Shown: piece by piece, positions 7,097 to 16,214 of the stretch
How the letters are laid out: each line of letters starts with the position of its first letter
Position numbering within the stretch: position 1 is the stretch's first letter
Source of the DNA: Salinivibrio sp. ES.052
GTDB lineage: Bacteria; Pseudomonadota; Gammaproteobacteria; Enterobacterales; Vibrionaceae
Length of the DNA stretch: 64,000 nucleotides
Assembly (NCBI RefSeq): GCF_900141775.1
Contig: NZ_FSRI01000004.1
Coordinates: forward strand, 1-64,000
Direction of reading: 5' to 3'
The notes under the pieces: generated by a model
The model's database searches: none
Told to the model about the DNA's origin: nothing
Seen by the model: the letters and a program-made list of their open reading frames with translations, nothing else
Program-made: the position numbers and the translations under genes

Positions 7097-7172
7097 TGGT
7101 GGCCCCTCCCAGACTTGAACTGGGGACCAATCGATTATGAGTCGACTGCTCTAACCACTGAGCTAAGGGGCC
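7097..7172 (-). tRNA. ileX: tRNA-Ile2 (anticodon CAU)
   Basis: A full cloverleaf can be read on the minus strand. The acceptor is GGCCCCT/AGGGGCC with an encoded CCA, the D-arm is GCTCAGTGGTTAGAGC, and the anticodon loop is CTCATAA with CAU. The T-arm contains GTTCAAGTC. The sequence is very close to E. coli ileX rather than to initiator or elongator tRNA-Met, so the C34 should be lysidine-modified to read AUA. It sits at the edge of the accessory region, a usual island integration site. Confidence 0.9.
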
Positions 7173-7328
7173 GAATGGAATGGGATTATAGGGGAAGGCT
7201 AACAGGGTGTCTAGCGGTAAGGGGGGCGAATTCAGTATGCTTTCTGAGCACTTAGCTCAACGAACCAAAAACAAGCGCCGCCAATGTGACGGCACTCATG
7301 CTTTGCTTGCTTAGAGGTGACGTATCCT

Positions 7329-7547
7329 CTATTGCATAGCGGGGTCTTGGGTATCATCGTCTGCAGGCCAGGTGCTGTTGTCTTCATCTGGCATTGGCTG
7401 GGTATCGCAATCTGTGCCGCCGTCTGGGCAGGTCACCACGGGCTGGTCGCCTTGCGGTTGGCTCGCTTCATTGGCCATTGCAGGGCCTGCTAGGCCAACC
7501 ATCATCATCAATGCGCTCAGAGTCAGTGCTTTGTTTTGTGTTTTCAT
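7329..7547 (-). CDS. Small secreted acidic protein, unknown
   Basis: A 72-residue protein starting at the ATG at 7547, which has an AGGAAGGAG site. Residues 1-26 form a signal peptide (KTQNKALTLSALMMMVGLAG, cleavage likely after AMA). The mature part is about 46 residues, strongly acidic and rich in proline and aspartate, with two cysteines ten residues apart or fewer (TCPDGGTDC). No known family. An upstream in-frame ATG at 7604 lacks a good ribosome binding site. Confidence 0.6.
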   Translation of the reverse strand: MKTQNKALTLSALMMMVGLAGPAMANEASQPQGDQPVVTCPDGGTDCDTQPMPDEDNSTWPADDDTQDPAMQ

Positions 7548-7808
7548 CTCGTTCTCCTTCCTATTTTTGTCGTTGCCCTTGAGGACGTAAACACTATCTC
7601 TCATCCACTCATCGGTACTGTCATTACTACGCCATAGGTCGGTAAAAGCATTGCGCAGTTTGTCGCCAGCGGTTCAGCATTGTCAGCGCGTCTTTAAATT
7701 CGACTGTCTTGGTCATAAAATCATCAACCCGGTGTGTTTTTCGTCAAGACACCGAAGTAACTCCCCTATTGGATACTTGCATCTCCCCTGCATGGGCCTT
7801 ACTATCGA
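7548..7808. other. Divergent intergenic region before argF
   Basis: This holds the upstream regions of the small secreted gene (minus) and argF (plus). No further gene is apparent. The operator-like sites near argF are listed separately. Confidence 0.4.
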
Positions 7809-7847
7809 TAAGAATAAATAAACTATAAATGTGATTTTATATTCACT
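7809..7847 (+). promoter_or_regulatory. Tandem ARG-box-like ArgR sites upstream of argF
   Basis: Two AT-rich 17-18-bp motifs (AAGAATAAATAAACT at about 7809-7825, and TGTGATTTTATATTCACT at about 7829-7847) are separated by 3 bp, the spacing of paired ArgR operators. The second fits the ARG consensus well; the first only partly. Arginine repression of argF is expected from the family. Confidence 0.5.
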
Positions 7848-7871
7848 AATTGACGATATTCAGGGATAGAT

Positions 7872-8879
7872 ATGAAAAGCAACCTCTACCAGCAATCACT
7901 GATCACCTTACTCGATTTGTCACCCCAGCAAATCCACGATCTGGTCGATGATGCCGCCGCACTCAAAGCGGCCAAGGCCCGTGGTGAGGAAACTCCGCAG
8001 CTAACAGGCAAAAACATTGCGCTAATTTTTGAGAAAACCTCGACCCGTACGCGCTGTGCCTTTGAGGTGGCGGCGTTTGATCAAGGCGCACAGGTCAGTT
8101 ACCTCGGCCCTAGTGGCACCCAAATTGGCCATAAAGAAACCATGAAGGACACCGCGCGGGTGTTAGGGAGAATGTATGATGGCATTCAATACCGTGGTTT
8201 TGGTCAAGAGGTGGTCGAGACGCTCGCCGCCCATGCTGGTGTGCCGGTGTGGAATGGATTAACCGATGACTTTCATCCCACCCAGGTTCTGGCCGATTTG
8301 CTGACGATGCAAGAGCACAGTGACAAACCGCTTCACCAGATACGTTTTGCCTATGTCGGCGATGCGCGCAATAACATGGGCAATTCGCTATTGGTGGGCG
8401 CGGCAAAAATGGGGATGGATCTGCGTCTTATCGGCCCCAAAGCTTATTGGCCCGAGGCCGATTTAATTGCTGCCTGCCAAGATATCGCCGCGAGTACGGG
8501 GGCAAACATCACGCTGACGGAGGATACCGCAGCCGTTGAAGGGTGTGATTTTATCTATACCGATATCTGGGTGTCGATGGGCGAACCAGAATCGGCTTGG
8601 GCGCAGCGCGTGGCCGATCTCACACCATATCAAGTGAACCCAACCTTGATGGCCGCTACCGCGAATCCACACGCCAAGTTTATGCACTGTTTGCCTGCCT
8701 TTCATAACGATGAGACCGGTGTGGGTAAACAAATTGCCGAGCAGTACGGGCTCAATGGCTTGGAAGTGACCGATGAGGTATTCGAATCTGAGCAGTCGAT
8801 CGTCTTTGATCAAGCAGAGAACCGTCTGCATACCATTAAGGCTGTGATGATTGCCACACTCGTCAAAGCAAGCACGTAA
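7872..8879 (+). CDS. argF: Ornithine carbamoyltransferase
   Basis: Makes citrulline from ornithine and carbamoyl phosphate in arginine biosynthesis, in the cytoplasm. Carbamoyl-phosphate contacts are visible at residues 57-61 (STRTR) and H135 (HPTQ). The ornithine/catalytic loop is at 272-275 (HCLP). The 335-residue length matches the family. It is monocistronic, followed 214 bp later by the related pyrB, so the two carbamoyltransferases compete for one substrate from neighbouring genes. The anabolic ArgF role is favoured over catabolic ArcB because no arc genes are adjacent and ARG-like boxes lie upstream. Confidence 0.95.
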   Translation: MKSNLYQQSLITLLDLSPQQIHDLVDDAAALKAAKARGEETPQLTGKNIALIFEKTSTRTRCAFEVAAFDQGAQVSYLGPSGTQIGHKETMKDTARVLGRMYDGIQYRGFGQEVVETLAAHAGVPVWNGLTDDFHPTQVLADLLTMQEHSDKPLHQIRFAYVGDARNNMGNSLLVGAAKMGMDLRLIGPKAYWPEADLIAACQDIAASTGANITLTEDTAAVEGCDFIYTDIWVSMGEPESAWAQRVADLTPYQVNPTLMAATANPHAKFMHCLPAFHNDETGVGKQIAEQYGLNGLEVTDEVFESEQSIVFDQAENRLHTIKAVMIATLVKAST

Positions 8880-8895
8880 ACGATTGCATTTTTGC

Positions 8896-8923
8896 TTGCA
8901 CGTCATGATTAGGGGCGTATAAT
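8896..8923 (+). promoter_or_regulatory. pyrBI promoter
   Basis: TTGCAC and a perfect TATAAT are spaced by 16 bp, with the leader peptide ATG about 30 bp downstream. Confidence 0.75.
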
Positions 8924-8954
8924 TCGGCCAGATTTCACTACACGGCCAGAAGTT

Positions 8955-9113
8955 ATGTTGGTTATTCCTCCCACAAACAGCGATTTATCCGCCCCATTGC
9001 GGGACGGTATCCGCACTGGTCGTGATCGTAAAAACCTCCGTTTCGGAGGTTTTTTTTTGCCTGTAACACACTGCAAAGAAAGGGACTCGCGTTATGGCCA
9101 ATACGCTTTATAA
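8955..9113 (+). CDS. Putative pyrBI leader peptide (PyrL-like)
   Basis: A 52-codon ORF starting at the ATG at 8955, after the pyrBI promoter. It runs through the attenuator hairpin, where it reads LRFGGFFLP, and ends in a TAA 20 bases inside pyrB. In E. coli a 44-residue leader couples translation to UTP-sensitive attenuation. The position and hairpin agree, but here the leader overlaps pyrB rather than ending before it. There is no strong ribosome binding site, so translation is inferred. Confidence 0.55.
   Translation: MLVIPPTNSDLSAPLRDGIRTGRDRKNLRFGGFFLPVTHCKERDSRYGQYAL
9031..9058 (+). terminator. pyrBI attenuator
   Basis: The stem ACCTCCG/CGGAGGT with a TTT loop is followed by nine T residues, 36 bp before pyrB. 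Upstream, GCGG...CCGC near 8998-9014 could be the pause hairpin. High UTP should give pausing-free termination, as in the E. coli pyrBI leader. Confidence 0.85.
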
Positions 9114-10038
9114 CAAACATATTATTTCCATTCCCGAGCTCAGCCGCGACGAGCTGGAGTTAATCGTTGCTACGGCGGGCGAGCTCAAAGCGCGCCCTAA
9201 TCCGACGCTGTTAAAAAACAAGGTGATTGCCAGCTGCTTTTTTGAGGCGTCGACGCGTACGCGCTTGTCGTTTGAAACCGCGATTCAGCGCCTTGGCGGC
9301 TCGGTGATTGGCTTCCCCGACGGTGGCAATACCTCGTCAGGCAAAAAAGGCGAAACCTTGGCCGACTCGGTGCGGGTGATTTCCTCGTATGTCGATGGCT
9401 TTGTGATGCGCCATCCAAAAGAAGGCGCAGCGCGGTTGGCCTCGGAGTTCTCGGAAGGTGTGCCGGTGGTAAACGGCGGCGATGGCGCTAACCAGCATCC
9501 GACGCAAACGCTGCTCGACCTGTTCTCGATTTACGAAACCCAAGGCCGGCTCGATAACCTCAATATTGCCATGGTGGGTGATCTGAAATATGGCCGTACC
9601 GTGCATTCGCTGACACAAGCACTGTCAAAGTTTGAGGGTAACCGCTTCTTCTATATTGCTCCGGATGCACTGGCGATGCCGGAGCACTTGCTCGATGAAC
9701 TCGCGGCTGGCGGTCATCCTTATAGTCTGCATAGCAGCATTAGCGATGTGGTCCCAGAGCTTGATGTGTTGTATATGACGCGTGTACAGAAAGAGCGTTT
9801 TGACGAATCTGAATATGCCCATATAAAAGCGGCGTTTATTTTAAGTGCCGACATGCTGCGTGATGCCAAACCCAATATGAAGGTCATGCATCCGCTGCCA
9901 CGCGTGGATGAGATCACCGTGGATGTCGATAAAACCCCGCACGCTTATTATTTTGAGCAAGCCGAGAATGGCGTTTACGCCCGAGAAGCCCTGCTGGCTC
10001 TGGTATTAAATGAACACGTTGAAGGAGTGGCGAAATGA
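9094..10038 (+). CDS. pyrB: Aspartate carbamoyltransferase catalytic subunit
   Basis: Catalyses the committed step of pyrimidine synthesis, forming carbamoyl aspartate. Substrate-binding motifs are STRTR from residue 53, HPTQ at H135, and HPLPR at H266. The 314 residues match the class with regulatory chains. Its stop overlaps the pyrI start (ATGA), so the catalytic and regulatory chains are made together. Control is by the upstream promoter, leader and attenuator. Confidence 0.96.
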   Translation: MANTLYNKHIISIPELSRDELELIVATAGELKARPNPTLLKNKVIASCFFEASTRTRLSFETAIQRLGGSVIGFPDGGNTSSGKKGETLADSVRVISSYVDGFVMRHPKEGAARLASEFSEGVPVVNGGDGANQHPTQTLLDLFSIYETQGRLDNLNIAMVGDLKYGRTVHSLTQALSKFEGNRFFYIAPDALAMPEHLLDELAAGGHPYSLHSSISDVVPELDVLYMTRVQKERFDESEYAHIKAAFILSADMLRDAKPNMKVMHPLPRVDEITVDVDKTPHAYYFEQAENGVYAREALLALVLNEHVEGVAK

Positions 10039-10502
10039 GCACGGACAACAAACTACAAGTCGAAGCGATCTGTCACGGCACCGTGATTGATCATATCCCC
10101 GCGCATATTGGCTTTAAGATCTTAAACCTGTTCCAAATGCACGGCAGTGATCAGCGGATCACCATTGGTCTGAATCTTCCCTCGTCAGCACTCGGTAGCA
10201 AGGATTTGATCAAGATTGAAAATGTGGTCATCAGTGAAGATCAAGCCAGCCAGCTGGCACTGTATGCGCCACAAGCCACGGTGAATCAAATAGAAGATTA
10301 TCAGGTGGTGGCGAAGCTACCGCTGACCCTGCCCGAGGTCATTCAAGGGGTGTTCCGGTGCCCAAACAGCAACTGTATTACCCACGGTGAGCCGGCGGTC
10401 GATAGTGCCTTCCGAGTACTGACTGAGGCCGACGATGTGAAGCTGCACTGCAAATATTGTGAGAAGGTCTTTTCACGTGAAATCATGACCGAGCGACATT
10501 AA
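10035..10502 (+). CDS. pyrI: Aspartate carbamoyltransferase regulatory subunit
   Basis: Binds CTP/ATP and gives the enzyme allosteric control. The zinc ligands C109, C114, C139 and C142 are present (CPNSNC and CKYC), matching the E. coli pattern. The 155-residue length is typical. It overlaps pyrB by four bases and is followed by a terminator. Confidence 0.96.
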   Translation: MSTDNKLQVEAICHGTVIDHIPAHIGFKILNLFQMHGSDQRITIGLNLPSSALGSKDLIKIENVVISEDQASQLALYAPQATVNQIEDYQVVAKLPLTLPEVIQGVFRCPNSNCITHGEPAVDSAFRVLTEADDVKLHCKYCEKVFSREIMTERH

Positions 10503-10629
10503 ACCGATAAGGCATAAAATACCAAGCCCCGTCAGGCACTTTCTCTAAGCGCCTTTGGGCATTCACTGGATAACCACTGCGAATAACTTGGTAAGTGAAT
10601 AACTGAGTAAATCAGGAACGACAGCCACA

Positions 10630-10665
10630 AAAAAGCCAGCACCGAGATGCTGGCTTTTGTTTTTC
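10630..10665. terminator. Bidirectional terminator between pyrI and sspB
   Basis: The stem AAAAGCCAGCA/TGCTGGCTTTT carries a T-run on both strands, serving the convergent pyrBI and sspAB transcripts. Confidence 0.85.
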
Positions 10666-10715
10666 TCATGTTTCACGCTAAAGCAAACAGGTTAACGCTC
10701 AACCAATCACCGTGT

Positions 10716-11240
10716 TTATTTCACCACGGTGAGCGTCGGCTTGCCTTTTTTACTTGGGGTCGCCGGCGTGTCTTCTTCGTCATCCGCCTGAGGCAGCGCA
10801 TCTGGATCGTCCACACTGTCAACCGATACTAGGGCTGGCTCTTCCTCATCGTACTCTGCAGGTTCGAAGGTCTCATCGACCATCGTCTCATCGTCAGCGT
10901 TCGCGTAGGCTGATTCCATTTCAAACATGGTACCAGCGCCATTTTCACGCGCATACAACGCAAGCACAGCCACCATTGGCACGAGGACTTGTTGTGGTTT
11001 ACCGCCAAAACGCGCGTTAAAGCTCACATGTTCATTGCTCAATTCAAGGTTACCCACTGCGCGCGGTGCAACATTAAGTACAATTTGACCGTCTTTAACG
11101 TAATCAAACGGCACTTGCACTCCTGGCAAGGTCGCATCCACCACCATGTGTGGCGTGAGATCGTTATCCAGTAACCAATCATAGAACGCACGAACCAAGT
11201 AAGGACGGCGCGGTGTCATGGAAAATTCAGATGTAGACAT
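10716..11240 (-). CDS. sspB: ClpXP protease specificity-enhancing factor
   Basis: Adaptor that binds ssrA-tagged proteins and brings them to ClpXP. The globular domain covers about residues 1-110 (RPYLVRAFYDWLLDN, then NARFGGKPQQVLVPMVAVLALYARENG). It is followed by a long acidic linker and the C-terminal ClpX-binding tail (KPTLTVVK). The start overlaps the sspA stop (TAATG). Confidence 0.95.
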   Translation of the reverse strand: MSTSEFSMTPRRPYLVRAFYDWLLDNDLTPHMVVDATLPGVQVPFDYVKDGQIVLNVAPRAVGNLELSNEHVSFNARFGGKPQQVLVPMVAVLALYARENGAGTMFEMESAYANADDETMVDETFEPAEYDEEEPALVSVDSVDDPDALPQADDEEDTPATPSKKGKPTLTVVK

Positions 11241-11878
11241 TATTGACCTGTTAGTCGCATTTCACGTTCAGCTTCTGTCAGTGAGGCGAGAAACGAATCA
11301 CGCTCAAACAGACGCGTCATATAATCTTTGACTTGCTTTGAACCTTGGCCTGTTAGTTCAATGCCCAGCACAGGCAAGCGCCATAGCAATGGAGCAAGGT
11401 AGCAATCCACTAGGCTAAATTCTTCACTTAAGAAGTAAGGGTCTTCGGCGAACACGGGCGCCAATGCCAGTAATTCTTCACGTAACTGTTTACGTGCTTT
11501 ATCCGCTTCGTCTGCACTGCCTTCCATGATCTTATCGACCAAGGTGTACCAGTTACGCTGAATGCGATACATCATCAGACGACTCTGGGCACGCGCGACA
11601 GGATAAACCGGCATCAATGGTGGGTGAGGGAAACGCTCATCCAAGTATTCCATGATGATGTCTGCGTTATACAACGCCAACTCACGGTCTACCAAGGTTG
11701 GAACAGAGTTATAAGGATTCAAGTCAACCAGATCTTCTGGCAGATTATTTGGATCCACCAGCTCGATTTCTACGCTGACACCTTTCTCTGCAAGGACGAT
11801 GCGTACCTGATGACTATAGAGATCAGATGCGTCAGAGAATAACGTCATCACCGAGCGTTTATTGGCAGCAACAGCCAT
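11240..11878 (-). CDS. sspA: Stringent starvation protein A
   Basis: RNA-polymerase-associated protein with a glutathione-S-transferase fold, active under starvation and acid stress. The N-terminal thioredoxin-like part (VMTLFSDASDLYSHQVRIVLAEKG) and the helical GST C-terminal part are both present. The start at 11878 (MAVAANKRS, 212 residues) is chosen for the GGAGGGG site; a longer in-frame start at 11935 adds an improbable extension. Operon with sspB. Confidence 0.94.
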   Translation of the reverse strand: MAVAANKRSVMTLFSDASDLYSHQVRIVLAEKGVSVEIELVDPNNLPEDLVDLNPYNSVPTLVDRELALYNADIIMEYLDERFPHPPLMPVYPVARAQSRLMMYRIQRNWYTLVDKIMEGSADEADKARKQLREELLALAPVFAEDPYFLSEEFSLVDCYLAPLLWRLPVLGIELTGQGSKQVKDYMTRLFERDSFLASLTEAEREMRLTGQ

Positions 11879-11965
11879 CAACCCCTCCAGGATGTTCAAT
11901 ATCAATAGAAAGCAATGGGGACCTAGAGTCCCCATTGCGGATTAGCAACACACTAGATTAACCGA

Positions 11966-12703
11966 TCAGTGCACATCGCGCCAATATTCTTTCTTGAGGA
12001 AGTAAGCCAAAATCAAGAATACCACGAAGAAACCAATCACCCACCAACCGAGTTGCTGGCGTTCTAGCTTCACGGGCTCACCGGCATATTCAAGGAAATT
12101 AACCAGATCGCGTACCGTGTTATCATACTCGCCAGGGCTCAGTTCGCCGTTACCGTCGGATTTTAAGCCAACAAATTCTTCAACCGGCTCACCGTCAACC
12201 ATACGTGTTTCATACACCTTGCGGGGAGTGCCTTGCAGCTCTTCGAGCACATGTGGCATCCCTACGTTAGGGAATACTGTATTGTTCACACCAAATGGGC
12301 GCGATGGGTCAACGTAGAATGAACGGAGATAGGTATACAACCAATCCACACCACGAACACGCGCCACCAAGGTCAGATCCGGTGCGGGCGCACCGAAGTA
12401 CTGCGCACCCGATTCTTGCGTCATGGCGTTTTTCATCAGCTCGCCGTAATCAGCGTTTTTGTCGACAATCAGGTTATCTTCCATCAAGTCTTGTGGGATA
12501 TTAAGATCTTCCGCCACACGCTGATAACGCTGGTATTGCGTTGCATGACAACCAAAGCAGTAGTTCATGAACACCTTGGCACCACGTTGCAATGAGGCTT
12601 TATCCGTTAAATCGTTGTTGGCGTCGTCCAAGTGAACGTTACCGCCCGCGGCCATTGCCAAAGAGGGCAACAGCGCGCACAAGATTACAATCCATTTTCT
12701 CAT
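11966..12703 (-). CDS. petC: Ubiquinol-cytochrome c reductase, cytochrome c1
   Basis: Haem c subunit of the bc1 complex, passing electrons from the Rieske centre to cytochrome c. It has a signal peptide (residues 1-19), the haem-binding C49-F-G-C52-H53, a probable Met ligand in NVGMPH and a C-terminal membrane anchor (WWVIGFFVVFLILAYFL). The start overlaps the petB stop (ATGA). Last gene of petABC. Confidence 0.95.
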   Translation of the reverse strand: MRKWIVILCALLPSLAMAAGGNVHLDDANNDLTDKASLQRGAKVFMNYCFGCHATQYQRYQRVAEDLNIPQDLMEDNLIVDKNADYGELMKNAMTQESGAQYFGAPAPDLTLVARVRGVDWLYTYLRSFYVDPSRPFGVNNTVFPNVGMPHVLEELQGTPRKVYETRMVDGEPVEEFVGLKSDGNGELSPGEYDNTVRDLVNFLEYAGEPVKLERQQLGWWVIGFFVVFLILAYFLKKEYWRDVH

Positions 12704-13968
12704 TTGAATGTCACCCTCTCTGGTAGCGGTTTTGTTGCTTCATTTTTGCTGTAGAAGAACAACAGCACAAAGAACATGAAGTAACAGAAGCTGAAGATCT
12801 GTGCCAGCAAGGTGTATGTCGGAGTCGCTGGCAACGCGCCCAGAATCCCGAGAGCAATAAAGGCAATCACAAATTGCACAATGTTCGCTAAATGAAGCTT
12901 GCTACGATAGCGATACGAACGCACACGGCAGCGATCTAACCATGGAAGCAAAAACAGCACCACAATCGACGCACCCATGGCGATAACACCAATCAGCTTA
13001 TCTGGAATCGCACGCAAAATCGCATAGAACGGCGTGAAGTACCAAACCGGGGCAATGTGCTCAGGTGTCTTCAGCGGGTTCGCTGCTTCAAAGTTAGGTG
13101 GCTCAAGGAAGTAACCACCCATTTCAGGGTTAAAGAAGATCACATAGGCGAACAAGATACCAAACACCCCGACGCCGATGAGGTCTTTCACCGTGCCATA
13201 AGGGTGGAAAGGAATTGAATCGATGATCTTATATTTTTTGGTGTAGTCCGGGTGAAACTTGAACTGTGACCGTTGGCCATCGTCATCCGCTCCGCCCTTG
13301 GGCAGTTTCGTTTCGATGCCATCTGGGTTGTTTGACCCCACTTCGTGCAGGGCAAGCACGTGCAGCGCCACGAGCAGTAACAGCACAATCGGTAGTGCAA
13401 CCACGTGCAGGGCAAAGAAGCGGTTCAAGGTTGCGCCTGAGACCACGTAATCACCGCGGATCCAAAGCGTTAAGTCATCACCAATGACAGGAATGGCCCC
13501 AAACAATGAGATGATAACCTGAGCGCCCCAGTATGACATCTGTCCCCATGGCAACAGGTAGCCCATAAAGGCTTCCGCCATCAACACCACGAAGATCAGC
13601 ATCCCAAATAGCCATAACAGCTCACGCGGCTTTTGGTAGGAACCGTAAATCAGCCCTCGGAACATATGCAGATACACCACAACAAAGAAGGCCGATGCCC
13701 CGGTGGAGTGCATGTATCTCAATAGCCAGCCATACTCAACATCACGCATGATGTATTCAACCGACGCAAATGCGCCTTCGGCTGAGGGGGTGTAGTTCAT
13801 GGTTAGCCAAATCCCGGTCAGAATTTGGTTAACCAGAACCAGCATCGCAAGCACACCGAACATATACCAGAAGTTAAAGTTCTTCGGCATTGGGTATTCG
13901 GTCATGTGTTTGCGATACGCATTCATCGCTGGAATGCGTTTCTCAACCCAGTTCAGCAAGTTTTCCAT
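12700..13968 (-). CDS. petB: Ubiquinol-cytochrome c reductase, cytochrome b
   Basis: Membrane subunit with two b haems and the quinol oxidation and quinone reduction sites. The 422 residues include eight or so membrane helices, the GYLLPWGQMSYWGA motif and paired histidines in YMHSTG, VYLHMFRG, FALHVV and LHVLALHE. The Qo motif reads PVWY rather than PEWY, a known variant in gammaproteobacteria. It overlaps both neighbours by one to four bases. Confidence 0.96.
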   Translation of the reverse strand: MENLLNWVEKRIPAMNAYRKHMTEYPMPKNFNFWYMFGVLAMLVLVNQILTGIWLTMNYTPSAEGAFASVEYIMRDVEYGWLLRYMHSTGASAFFVVVYLHMFRGLIYGSYQKPRELLWLFGMLIFVVLMAEAFMGYLLPWGQMSYWGAQVIISLFGAIPVIGDDLTLWIRGDYVVSGATLNRFFALHVVALPIVLLLLVALHVLALHEVGSNNPDGIETKLPKGGADDDGQRSQFKFHPDYTKKYKIIDSIPFHPYGTVKDLIGVGVFGILFAYVIFFNPEMGGYFLEPPNFEAANPLKTPEHIAPVWYFTPFYAILRAIPDKLIGVIAMGASIVVLFLLPWLDRCRVRSYRYRSKLHLANIVQFVIAFIALGILGALPATPTYTLLAQIFSFCYFMFFVLLFFYSKNEATKPLPERVTFK

Positions 13969-14558
13969 TACGCAGCCCCCTCATCTTGTCCCACGAGTAC
14001 TCGCTTATCGTCCAAGTACATATAAGGCGGTACGACCAGATTCAGTGGCGCAGGCACGCCTTGAAAGACACGTCCTGCCATGTCAAATTTGGAACCATGA
14101 CACGGGCAGAAGAACCCGGCTTTAACGCCACTTACTTGCTCACTGAAGCTGTCTGGCAAGTAGGTTGGCGAACAACCAAGGTGGGTACAGATACCAACCG
14201 CGACAAAAAGTTCAGGTTTAATAGAGCGAGTCTGGTTGGTTGCGTATCCCGGCTGTTGCGGCTGTGCCGACTGCGGATCGCGGAGTCGGTCTTCGAAGCT
14301 TGAAAGCTCCTCAACCACCGCGTCGCTACGACGCACTATCCAAACCGGTTTCCCTCGCCACTCAACACGGATCATTTGTCCGTCTTGCAGCTTACTGATA
14401 TCGACTTCAACGGGCGCGCCCGCCGCTTTGGCTTTCGCGCTTGGGTTCCAAGACTTAATAAAAGGTACGGCAACTGCTACGGCCCCTAAACCGCCAACAA
14501 CTGACGTCGTCGCAGTCAGGAAACGGCGTCGGCCGGTATTCACTGGCGCATTGCTCAT
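13968..14558 (-). CDS. petA: Ubiquinol-cytochrome c reductase, Rieske iron-sulfur subunit
   Basis: The 2Fe-2S subunit of the bc1 complex. The start at 14558 (MSNAPVNTGRRRFL, 196 residues) carries a twin-arginine signal and a hydrophobic segment, so export is by Tat with the N-terminus kept as an anchor. The cluster boxes CTHLGC and CPCHGS bind the iron-sulfur centre. An in-frame ATG at 14573 is an alternative. First gene of the operon; an IS copy lies 319 bp upstream. Confidence 0.95.
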   Translation of the reverse strand: MSNAPVNTGRRRFLTATTSVVGGLGAVAVAVPFIKSWNPSAKAKAAGAPVEVDISKLQDGQMIRVEWRGKPVWIVRRSDAVVEELSSFEDRLRDPQSAQPQQPGYATNQTRSIKPELFVAVGICTHLGCSPTYLPDSFSEQVSGVKAGFFCPCHGSKFDMAGRVFQGVPAPLNLVVPPYMYLDDKRVLVGQDEGAA

Positions 14559-14702
14559 CCAACATTCTCCCATGTGCTCCCGCTTGGATTTTTATAATGT
14601 CCTTTGCGTCCATGGAGCGTACGGCTTACTTAAAAACGAATATGTAATAACGGCTGACTGGGATCAGTTCGATTAAATCTTAGCTGCTATTACGTCGGCT
14701 AG

Positions 14703-14731
14703 ATGATAGAGAAAACCCTACTTTTTGACAA
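14703..14731 (-). promoter_or_regulatory. Promoter of petABC
   Basis: On the minus strand TTGTCA and TATCAT are separated by 17 bp, about 145 bp upstream of petA and between the gene and the IS. It suggests the operon keeps its own promoter after the insertion. The rest of 14574-14877 holds no gene. Confidence 0.65.
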
Positions 14732-14906
14732 GATAAAGCTACCTTTTTGTAACAAATGTGAGCGGTGTGCACAGAATTAAGGAAAGGGTAATAAAAATGT
14801 TGGAAAGTGCGTGCTTATACGCTGTTTTAAAAGGAAATAAAGAGGTAACCCCCTCTCTTATTGCATAAGAAAAAATCTGTCCCGTCCTAATATAGGTTGA
14901 CAGTTT

Positions 14907-15674
14907 TTAGGCCAGCTCCAGTAGCTGGCCTTTTTTATTATGCACCTGATTGGGGGTTGCCATACTTAAACTTAGGTGCGGTCTCATTTCGTTGTATATC
15001 GCTATCGATTCTTTTACCAGTATTTTAAGCTCTGTCAGTGTCTTACACCGGTACAGTAAAAACTCATGCTTCAGTATGCCATTGACTCTTTCCGCTAACG
15101 CGTTTTGGTAGCAATCATAACCATCCGTCATCGACGGCTGGATTTGACTCTCCTGTAGCGCACTCTGATAAACGGCTGAGCAGTATTGCGAACCTCGGTC
15201 TGAGTGATGTACCGCATTGCCGATATAGCGCTTATCTTTGACGGCCATTTTCAGCGCTTTCACTACATTGTCGACTTTCATATCTTCGCTAACGTGATGA
15301 CCCACTATCTTGCGTGAGTTGGCATCGGTCACCAGTGACAGATAGTGCACACCTTGGTCTGATTCAACATAAGTGATGTCGCTGACCAGTACATGCGCAG
15401 CATCATGCAGTCCGTCTTCTTTTAGCAGGTTAGGATGCTTCTTCATCCAGTGCTTACTACACGTAGTTTTTGTGTAGCTTTTCTTGGGTTTAACCAGTAA
15501 GCCTTCGCTTCTCAGATAGCTAAAAAACCCGTCTCGCCCTAGCTTAATTTCGTGTTCAACTAGCTTGGGCTTTACCAACGCGTAGAGCTTACGCGCCCCT
15601 AACCTCGGCATATACTTACGCCAGTATTGGACCCAGTCTCTGATGATTGATAGTTCAGCTCTTCGGCTTTCCAT
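14907..15674 (-). CDS. IS3-family transposase OrfB (integrase core)
   Basis: Catalytic half with the DDE triad in VSDITYV, HHSDRGSQY and NALAERVNGILKHE. The ATG-initiated form has 255 residues. The frame stays open upstream to the slippery run in orfA, so the active enzyme is probably an OrfAB fusion made by -1 frameshifting. Residue 39 is valine here, alanine in copy 2. Confidence 0.93.
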   Translation of the reverse strand: MESRRAELSIIRDWVQYWRKYMPRLGARKLYALVKPKLVEHEIKLGRDGFFSYLRSEGLLVKPKKSYTKTTCSKHWMKKHPNLLKEDGLHDAAHVLVSDITYVESDQGVHYLSLVTDANSRKIVGHHVSEDMKVDNVVKALKMAVKDKRYIGNAVHHSDRGSQYCSAVYQSALQESQIQPSMTDGYDCYQNALAERVNGILKHEFLLYRCKTLTELKILVKESIAIYNEMRPHLSLSMATPNQVHNKKGQLLELA

Positions 15675-15739
15675 TCGAGCAACGGCTTGATAGACACCTT
15701 GCCGAGAAATGCCTGTGGCACGACATGCCGCCGCTAACT

Positions 15740-16135
15740 TTATTTTACTTTTGGCTTTGGCTTGCCAGATGTACCGGATAAGTACTTTTTTCTGAGGCCG
15801 GCTCCGTACTCATTGTCCATGATATCGACCATACCATTGAGGATTTGGTTACGCAGTTTCTCTTCGGCTAACTCACGCTCAAGGCGCTTGATAGTTTCGG
15901 ATGGGGTTTCTTTTGAATGTGGCATAAGGGGATGCTGAAATGGCTTCGACCAATCGAGTCTACCATGTTTTCTGAGCCAGACGAGTACCGTTGAGCGGCC
16001 CTGAATGCCAAAACGGGCTTGAGCTTGTTTGTACGTCATTTCGCCTTTTTCAACACGCTCTACAACGCCTAATTTAAAGGCTAAGGTGTAATCACGTTGC
16101 GTGCGCTTACGGCTTGAATTACTTGATGTTGTCAT
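15740..16135 (-). CDS. IS3-family transposase OrfA (helix-turn-helix)
   Basis: A 131-residue DNA-binding half. A helix-turn-helix (YKQAQARFGIQGRSTVLVWL) is followed by a leucine-zipper-like helix (ETIKRLERELAEEKLRNQIL). A slippery A-AAA-AAG lies at 15785-15791 in the correct register for -1 frameshifting into the orfB frame. Confidence 0.93.
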   Translation of the reverse strand: MTTSSNSSRKRTQRDYTLAFKLGVVERVEKGEMTYKQAQARFGIQGRSTVLVWLRKHGRLDWSKPFQHPLMPHSKETPSETIKRLERELAEEKLRNQILNGMVDIMDNEYGAGLRKKYLSGTSGKPKPKVK

Positions 16136-16183
16136 AAAGAAGTCCTCTTTATGTCAACGTATTTCAGGACGGGACAATCGCAT

Positions 16184-16214
16184 AAAAAAAGCCTGGTATT
16201 ACCACCAGGCTTTT
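16184..16214 (-). terminator. Terminator of rplM-rpsI
   Basis: The stem GCCTGGT/ACCAGGC (16191-16210) is followed on the minus strand by seven T residues. The IS end begins exactly 14 nt after the stem base, leaving the terminator intact. Confidence 0.88.

Larger units (their letters stand above)
14878..16176 (-). mobile_element. IS3-family element, copy 1 (1299 bp)
   Basis: The ends are imperfect inverted repeats beginning TGTCCCGTCCT (about 25 bp, four mismatches). The flanks carry a 3-bp direct repeat ATC at 14875-14877 and 16177-16179. It encodes orfA and orfB in minus orientation. Proteins match copy 2 (36282-37580) except one residue, so both moved recently. Confidence 0.95.
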
